Assembly (NCBI GenBank): GCA_039026555.1
Contig: JBCCMB010000114.1
Span: 1-9,331, forward strand
Length of the DNA: 9,331 bases
Source of the DNA: JBCCMB01 sp039026555
GTDB taxonomy: Bacteria; Pseudomonadota; Alphaproteobacteria; Caulobacterales; Hyphomonadaceae
Reading direction: 5' to 3'
Shown: piece after piece, positions 5,677-9,331 of the stretch
Numbering within the stretch: position 1 is the first letter of the stretch
Layout of the letters: every line of letters starts with the position of its first letter
Notes under the pieces: model-generated
Database searches by the model: none
What the model was told of the DNA's origin: nothing
What the model saw: only the letters and a program-made list of their open reading frames with translations
Program-made: the position numbers and the translations under genes

Positions 5677-7068
5677 ATGACCGAGACCCGTACTGAAACC
5701 GACAGCTTTGGCCCCCTAGACGTACCTGCAGACAAGCTGTTCGGCGCGCAGACCGCGCGCTCGCTCATCAATTTTCCGATCGGCGAAGAAACCATGCCGG
5801 CGCCCGTCATTCGCGCGCTGGGAATCATCAAACGCTCCGCCGCCTTGGTCAACAAACGCCTCGACAATTTGGAACCCGAAATCGCCGACGCCATCGCCGC
5901 AGCAGCCTTGGAAATCGCCGAAAACAAGCTGGATGATCACTTTCCTCTATCCGTCTGGCAGACGGGGTCCGGCACACAGTCCAACATGAATTCGAATGAG
6001 GTGACGTCGAACCGCGCCATCCAGATCATGGGCGGCGTGGTGGGCTCGAAAGAGCCGGTCCACCCGAATGATCATTGCAACCGCTCCCAATCGTCGAACG
6101 ACACCTTCCCAACGGCGATGCACATCTCCGCAGCCGAAGAGATCCACCATCGTCTGCTGCCGGCGCTGCAATACATGCGCAACGCGCTCAACGACAAAGC
6201 AGAAGCCTTTAAAGACATCATCAAAATTGGCCGCACGCATACGCAGGACGCGACCCCCCTCACCCTGGGCCAGGAATTTTCCGGCTATGTCGCGCAGATG
6301 GATTTGGGCATGCGGCGCGTGAAGGAAGGGCTGGACTATCTCTGGCCGCTCGCCCAAGGCGGCACCGCCGTCGGCACCGGCCTTAACGCCAAGCCCGGTT
6401 TCGCCGAAGCGTTCGCCGAAGAAGTCGCAGCTTTCACCGATCTGCCCTTCGTCACTGCGCCCAACAAGTTTGAAGCCCTCGCCGCGCATGACGCGTTCGT
6501 GTCAGCCCATGGCGCGCTCAACACGGTTGCGACGTCCATGTTCAAAATCGCGAATGACATTCGCTTTTTGGGCTCCGGACCGCGCTCAGGTCTTGGCGAA
6601 TTGGCGTTGCCGGAAAACGAGCCCGGCTCGTCCATAATGCCCGGCAAGGTAAACCCCACCCAGTGCGAAGCCATGACCATGGTGTGCGCCCAAGTGATGG
6701 GCAACAACACCGCCATGACCATCGCCGGCAGTCAGGGCCATTTTGAGCTGAACGTCTACAAACCCGTCATGGCCTACAACATGATCCAGTCGATCCGTTT
6801 GCTATCGGACAGCGCCATGGCGTTCACCGACAAATGCGTGGTCGGCATTGAGGCGCGCACCGACAACATCACCGAATTGGTCGGCCGCTCGCTCATGCTC
6901 GTCACCGCGCTTGCGCCAGAAATCGGCTATGACAAAGCCACCGAAATCGCCAAGAAAGCCCACAAGGACGGCACGACCCTCAAGGAAGCCGCCCTCGCCC
7001 TCGAATACGTGACATCCGAACGCTACGACGAAGTGGTGCGCCCGGAGAACATGCTGGGGCCGCGGTGA
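5677..7068 (+). CDS. fumC: Fumarate hydratase class II (fumarase C)
   Basis: A 463-residue cytosolic enzyme that interconverts fumarate and L-malate in the TCA cycle; class II fumarases are iron-free homotetramers. The fumarase/aspartase signature GSSIMPGKVNP is at 317-327, with S318 as the expected catalytic base. H188 in GRTHTQD (185-191) and H129 in HPNDH (129-133) correspond in both motif and number to the residues known from the E. coli enzyme. TGSGTQSNMN (97-106) and NRSQSSND (135-142) are the other conserved blocks. Most relatives have V where this protein has C134 (NDHCN), a minor change. The length is standard and the gene is intact. The ATG start has GGAG (5668-5671) five bases upstream. 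All 20 arginines use CGN codons, giving the local reference for native codon use. Distinction from argininosuccinate or adenylosuccinate lyases and from aspartase rests on the overall close fit to FumC. Confidence 0.97.
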   Translation: MTETRTETDSFGPLDVPADKLFGAQTARSLINFPIGEETMPAPVIRALGIIKRSAALVNKRLDNLEPEIADAIAAAALEIAENKLDDHFPLSVWQTGSGTQSNMNSNEVTSNRAIQIMGGVVGSKEPVHPNDHCNRSQSSNDTFPTAMHISAAEEIHHRLLPALQYMRNALNDKAEAFKDIIKIGRTHTQDATPLTLGQEFSGYVAQMDLGMRRVKEGLDYLWPLAQGGTAVGTGLNAKPGFAEAFAEEVAAFTDLPFVTAPNKFEALAAHDAFVSAHGALNTVATSMFKIANDIRFLGSGPRSGLGELALPENEPGSSIMPGKVNPTQCEAMTMVCAQVMGNNTAMTIAGSQGHFELNVYKPVMAYNMIQSIRLLSDSAMAFTDKCVVGIEARTDNITELVGRSLMLVTALAPEIGYDKATEIAKKAHKDGTTLKEAALALEYVTSERYDEVVRPENMLGPR

Positions 7069-7086
7069 GTTTGGCCATAATAGGAA

Positions 7087-7092
7087 TATAAT
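7087..7092 (+). promoter_or_regulatory. Perfect TATAAT -10 element upstream of the coiled-coil gene
   Basis: TATAAT lies 19 bases after the fumC stop and inside the small inverted repeat TAGGA-ATATAA-TCCTA (7081-7096). No convincing -35 is present at 16-18 bases upstream (the region reads CGGTGAGT). A start near 7098-7100 would give a leader of about 46 bases carrying the hairpin at 7107-7133. The lack of a -35 keeps the confidence low. Confidence 0.4.
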
Positions 7093-7106
7093 CCTACACC
7101 GACATA

Positions 7107-7133
7107 GGGCGAATATCTTGTTCCTATTCGCTT
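7107..7133 (+). promoter_or_regulatory. Leader hairpin abutting the ribosome binding site
   Basis: GCGAATA (7109-7115) pairs perfectly with TATTCGC (7125-7131) across nine bases, and two G-T pairs (7107-7108 with 7132-7133) extend the stem. The Shine-Dalgarno AGGAG (7134-7138) starts at the very next base, seven bases before the ATG at 7146. An alternative pairing, TCCTA (7122-7126 or 7092-7096) with TAGGA (7133-7137), would hide part of the ribosome binding site. This could be a translational switch, an operator or a simple stability element. Confidence 0.35.
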
Positions 7134-7145
7134 AGGAGCAAACAA

Positions 7146-7628
7146 ATGACAGACCAACCGTTTAGCCAAGAACGTCTAACGACCTGTCGGAGAGTGGCCG
7201 ACCAATTTCAACTCGCCGCTTCTTCATACCAAGCTCTTAGCAATGACCTGGAGCAGGTGAAACGAGAGCTGGAGGGCGTGAAGAACGATAGAGATGCAGC
7301 CTATGCCGCTGCGGCTATCAATGCGCTTACGTCCGCCGCCGGCGCGCTCACGCTGGTTATTAGAAGCGCTAGGAGCGCAGCGCTCTTCCTTAGGGCGATA
7401 AGGAACAAGGATCCCGACACCCTAAAAGAATCCCTGCTGTCACTTGTCGCCTTCGGTATCGCCATAGAGAAGTTGCTCAGCATTCCTGACAAGAACAAAA
7501 AGATCGACAAACTCATCGAGGAAATTAGAGAGCTGGAAGAGAGCGCCCGACTTGCCGAAGAAAATTACAAGAGTACGCTGAGAACCTACAAGGAACGAGG
7601 CTGCGCGGCGGTTCTGCGCGTGTCCTAA
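7146..7628 (+). CDS. Unrecognised coiled-coil protein with two hydrophobic helices
   Basis: A 160-residue protein that I cannot assign to a family. It appears entirely helical. A first amphipathic, charged stretch (about 15-50, DLEQVKRELEGVKNDRD) looks like a coiled coil. An alanine-rich hydrophobic stretch follows (51-85) and ends in basic residues. A second hydrophobic helix sits at 96-112 (SLLSLVAFGIAIEKLLS), and a second charged coiled coil runs at 116-152 (KIDKLIEEIRELEESARL and onward). There is no signal peptide; cysteines are at 14 and 153. The symmetric coil/hydrophobic/coil plan suits a four-helix hairpin or a membrane-inserting oligomer, but this is inference from shape only. The ATG has AGGAG seven bases upstream. 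Eight of 14 arginines use AGA/AGG, unlike fumC just before it, which suggests a different origin. The next gene starts 13 bases downstream, so the two are probably cotranscribed. Confidence 0.8.
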   Translation: MTDQPFSQERLTTCRRVADQFQLAASSYQALSNDLEQVKRELEGVKNDRDAAYAAAAINALTSAAGALTLVIRSARSAALFLRAIRNKDPDTLKESLLSLVAFGIAIEKLLSIPDKNKKIDKLIEEIRELEESARLAEENYKSTLRTYKERGCAAVLRVS

Positions 7629-7641
7629 AGGGGGGCGGTGA

Positions 7642-8133
7642 TTGCAAGTTTATAGAAGCGAAAACCGTCTTGTCGCCAATAGTAGCATGATAGGTGCGAC
7701 CTATATGGTCGCAGTCCTCTTCGCCATGTTAGCGCTCATGATCGTGTTGAGCGCGTTCTTGCCGAATTATGATGTCCTAGGCGCCAATGAACTCCCGCTC
7801 ATTAGCGCGATCTTTTTGATGCTTGCTGTACTCACCTCGTTCGAGGTCCGTCGGATCGAGATGAACAAGCCGGACGATTTTGTCCTAATTGAACGATACA
7901 CGGCGTTTGGTACGAAACGCCGCGAACTTCCGCTTTCCGCACTGCAAAGCATCGTCTCGCCGAAAAGGCGCATTCTGCTGCAAAGCGGGATTGATCTTGT
8001 CTTTGAAGACGAGCGCTTGGAACTTGCGGGGTACGGCGTTCGTCGGTTTGGACGCGCGTATCAACGCATGACGGCATTGGCGGATACGATCGCCAGCTTC
8101 ACCCATGCGCCGTTGGAGACGCGCGAGTCCTGA
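7642..8133 (+). CDS. Two-segment membrane protein with a PH-like C-terminal domain
   Basis: A 163-residue protein, not assigned to a named gene. Two membrane segments lie at about 20-40 (YMVAVLFAMLALMIVLSAFL) and 52-67 (PLISAIFLMLAVLTSF), forming a hairpin, followed by a basic edge and a cytosolic domain at about 79-155. That domain has alternating short strands, an ELPLSALQSI turn and a final helix (MTALADTIASF), the usual outline of bacterial PH-like domains; this is a fold impression, not a motif match. The start is uncertain. TTG at 7642-7644 is preceded by a G-run (7630-7635) that can serve as a binding site, while ATG at 7687-7689 would shorten it by 15 residues and place the first membrane segment near the N-terminus. 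It follows the coiled-coil gene by 13 bases, suggesting a shared transcript and perhaps a membrane partner role. Its codon use is closer to the host, with about two AGR arginine codons. Confidence 0.72.
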   Translation: MQVYRSENRLVANSSMIGATYMVAVLFAMLALMIVLSAFLPNYDVLGANELPLISAIFLMLAVLTSFEVRRIEMNKPDDFVLIERYTAFGTKRRELPLSALQSIVSPKRRILLQSGIDLVFEDERLELAGYGVRRFGRAYQRMTALADTIASFTHAPLETRES

Positions 8134-8209
8134 GGCGTTGTCGATCACTCTCAGATGAAGTCGCAGACTTTACCGGTGTTCCGCTGACAAAGCCGGCGAC
8201 ATAGCACGC

Positions 8210-8237
8210 TTCACATCCTCGCCAGCCGCGCTTAAAC
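8210..8237 (+). promoter_or_regulatory. Promoter candidate for the ArsC/Spx-like gene
   Basis: TTCACAT (8210-8216), 13 bases, then GCTTAAAC (8230-8237). The -10 matches seven of eight positions of GCTANAWC, the best match of this type I found; the -35 is partial. A start near 8243 gives a leader of about 30 bases. The gene itself has no clear Shine-Dalgarno sequence before its ATG. Confidence 0.38.
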
Positions 8238-8273
8238 GGGACGCCTGATCTTCTCAATGACGAGTCCCACACC

Positions 8274-8606
8274 ATGCCCCCCGTCCTCTATGGCCTGAAA
8301 AACTGCGACACCTGTAAGAAGGCGATGAAGGCGCTGCCGGACGCCGCCTTTGTCGACATTCGCGCGGAGGCGGATTTGGGCTCGAAGGTTCCGGATTGGC
8401 TGGCGGCCGTGGGCGCGGATGCGCTGGTGAACAAACGCTCGACGACATGGCGCGGCTTGGCGGATGCGGAGAAAGCCTCGGCTGAGCGCGGCGACGCGGC
8501 CGCGCTGCTCATCGCCAACCCCACCCTGATCAAACGCCCCGTCATTGAAGCCGACGGCGCCGTTCATGTCGGCTGGACGAAAGCGGTTGAGGCGGTCTTT
8601 GCGTAG
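8274..8606 (+). CDS. ArsC/Spx/YffB-family small thioredoxin-like reductase
   Basis: A 110-residue cytosolic protein of the ArsC family (thioredoxin-like fold). The N-terminal LYGLKNCDTCKKA (5-17) matches the YffB-type start and has a CxxC pair, C11 and C14. NKRSTTWR (53-60) and the C-terminal NPTLIKRPVIE (82-92) with R88-P89 are the other family hallmarks, and the length is normal. True arsenate reductases keep further arginines that bind the oxyanion. This protein more closely resembles the YffB/YfgD-type group, in which arsenate reduction is not established and a glutathione- or thiol-dependent reductase role has been proposed. CxxC as in Spx could allow disulfide redox switching. There are no ars genes nearby, which argues against arsenic resistance. 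The ATG at 8274 has no obvious binding site. It is followed by the acyltransferase gene after 38 bases. Confidence 0.9.
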   Translation: MPPVLYGLKNCDTCKKAMKALPDAAFVDIRAEADLGSKVPDWLAAVGADALVNKRSTTWRGLADAEKASAERGDAAALLIANPTLIKRPVIEADGAVHVGWTKAVEAVFA

Positions 8607-8609
8607 CAT

Positions 8610-8629
8610 CGCCTCAGAGTTTCGAGGCG
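8610..8629 (+). repeat. Short inverted repeat between the ArsC-like and acyltransferase genes
   Basis: CGCCTC (8610-8615) and GAGGCG (8624-8629) are perfect 6-base arms around eight bases. The hairpin starts three bases after the TAG stop at 8604-8606 and has no T-run, so it would be a poor intrinsic terminator. It lies 15 bases before the acyltransferase start and includes the only purine-rich GAGG upstream of it. Confidence 0.25.
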
Positions 8630-8644
8630 GCGTGGCGGTTCTAA

Positions 8645-9331
8645 GTGTCCCTAAGTAAGAAATATCCGCACAAACCCGTCGTCGACGGCCATCTACCGCA
8701 TATCGACGGGCTGAGGGCGGTCAGCGTCTTATTGGTGGTCGCCTTTCATGCTTGGCCGGACACGCTGCCCGGCGGTTTTATCGGCGTCGACGTTTTCTTT
8801 GTCGTCTCAGGTTTTGTGATCACTCGGATGATGATCGCCCAGGCGGAAAGTTCCGGTCTGGGCTATCGCGAGTTTCTGTTAAGGCGCGTGCGTCGGCTTT
8901 GGCCGAATTTCGCCTTGGTTTGCCTTGTCAGCTTTGCGTTCGCCTGGACGGCCCTAGGCCCCGAAGCGCTGATGGAATTTGCACGCGCGCTGATCGCGGC
9001 TGTGGGCTTGTCCGCCAATTGGTTCTTCTGGGCGACGACCGACTATTTCAATGAAGGCTTGGACACCAATTTGCTCCTCCACACCTGGTCGTTGTCGGTA
9101 GAGGAGCAGTACTATCTGGTCTATCCGCTGCTGTTTCTCGCACTATGGCGGCGTGGGCTGAGGTTTACCGCCGCGGTTTGGGCGGCCTGGGCGGCGTCGC
9201 TGGGCTTATCAATTGCGTCCGCACTTATCGGAAGCGATGACGGCGTTTTCTTCGCAACGCACACTCGGATCTGGCAGCTGGCGAGCGGCGCATTGCTGTT
9301 TCTGCATCAACCAAGTTTGGGCGCCGCCGAC
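8645..9331 (+). CDS. Acyltransferase 3 family membrane O-acyltransferase (OafA/YrhL type), 3' end outside window
   Basis: The first 229 residues of an integral membrane acyltransferase that O-acylates surface sugars such as O-antigen, exopolysaccharide or peptidoglycan-linked glycans. Family motifs are clear: HIDGLRAVSVLLVV (19-32) with the essential-type H35, GVDVFFVVSGF (47-57) in the second membrane segment, RRVRRLWP (80-87), and HTWSLSVEEQYYLVYPL (146-162). At least four or five hydrophobic segments are present. The GTG at 8645-8647 is the first possible codon, because a TAA in the same frame is immediately upstream (8642-8644). No strong Shine-Dalgarno sequence is seen. The frame stays open to the window edge, so I cannot say whether it is a short (about 350-residue) form or the long form with a C-terminal SGNH domain. 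HTWSLSVEEQYY is common in the long form. The substrate is unknown. Confidence 0.9.
   Translation, partial: MSLSKKYPHKPVVDGHLPHIDGLRAVSVLLVVAFHAWPDTLPGGFIGVDVFFVVSGFVITRMMIAQAESSGLGYREFLLRRVRRLWPNFALVCLVSFAFAWTALGPEALMEFARALIAAVGLSANWFFWATTDYFNEGLDTNLLLHTWSLSVEEQYYLVYPLLFLALWRRGLRFTAAVWAAWAASLGLSIASALIGSDDGVFFATHTRIWQLASGALLFLHQPSLGAAD

Noticed and set aside
5947..6489. A 180-codon open frame on the minus strand
   Set aside because: It is antisense to the conserved core of fumC and has no recognisable domain or binding site.
8156..8172. Hairpin TGAAGTC-GCA-GACTTTA after the PH-like gene as a terminator
   Set aside because: The stem is short with one G-T pair, a three-base loop and no T-run. 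It lies 22 bases past the stop and is not convincing.
8232..8609. A 125-codon open frame on the minus strand
   Set aside because: It mirrors the ArsC/Spx-like gene, whose motifs are clear on the plus strand.
1..9331. CRISPR array, tRNA or insertion-sequence ends
   Set aside because: Reading both strands I found no regularly spaced repeats, no tRNA-like folded segments and no transposase frame or terminal repeats.

Overview
The window looks like chromosomal DNA of a moderately GC-rich alphaproteobacterium, perhaps from the Caulobacterales/Maricaulales side. This rests on protein style (a class II fumarase, a FATP-type acyl-CoA synthetase, a YhbS-like acetyltransferase), on coding rich in CGN arginine codons, and on several promoter candidates that resemble the Caulobacter housekeeping consensus (TTGACGS, 10-14 bases, GCTANAWC). 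The lineage is an inference; there is no rRNA or tRNA gene to fix it. The window holds nine protein genes, two of them cut by the window edges. I see no RNA gene, transposase, CRISPR array or prophage gene.

Left part (1-2311): the 3' end of a large membrane-anchored protein, probably of the glutamine-amidotransferase-like COG5426 type, runs rightward and overlaps the tail of a leftward GNAT acetyltransferase by 35 bases. Next comes a leftward gene for a protein made of two receiver domains and nothing else, with no kinase nearby. Its best start is a TTG with a strong ribosome binding site.

Middle (2312-5676): two leftward genes, a fatty-acid-activating acyl-CoA synthetase and a three-to-four-segment membrane protein whose C-terminal half resembles a TIR-like domain interrupted by a hydrophobic hairpin. 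A nested palindrome sits between them. The membrane-protein gene is divergent from fumC, with a shared upstream region of about 115 bases.

Right part (5677-9331), all rightward: fumC (TCA cycle fumarase), then a closely spaced pair of unrecognised genes (a coiled-coil/hydrophobic protein and a two-segment membrane protein with a PH-like tail), an ArsC/Spx/YffB-like small reductase, and the 5' part of an OafA/YrhL-type membrane O-acyltransferase. The first gene of the unrecognised pair uses AGA/AGG for 8 of 14 arginines, whereas fumC uses them for none of 20. This gene and its leader, which has a perfect TATAAT and a hairpin directly before the ribosome binding site, are the best candidates for acquired, poorly described material.

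The genes do not form one pathway. The window reads as a housekeeping backbone (fumarase, acyl-CoA synthetase, reductase) with signalling and membrane accessory genes between. The least-described parts are the TIR-like membrane protein and the coiled-coil/PH-like pair; no complete, clearly recognisable new system can be proven from sequence alone.
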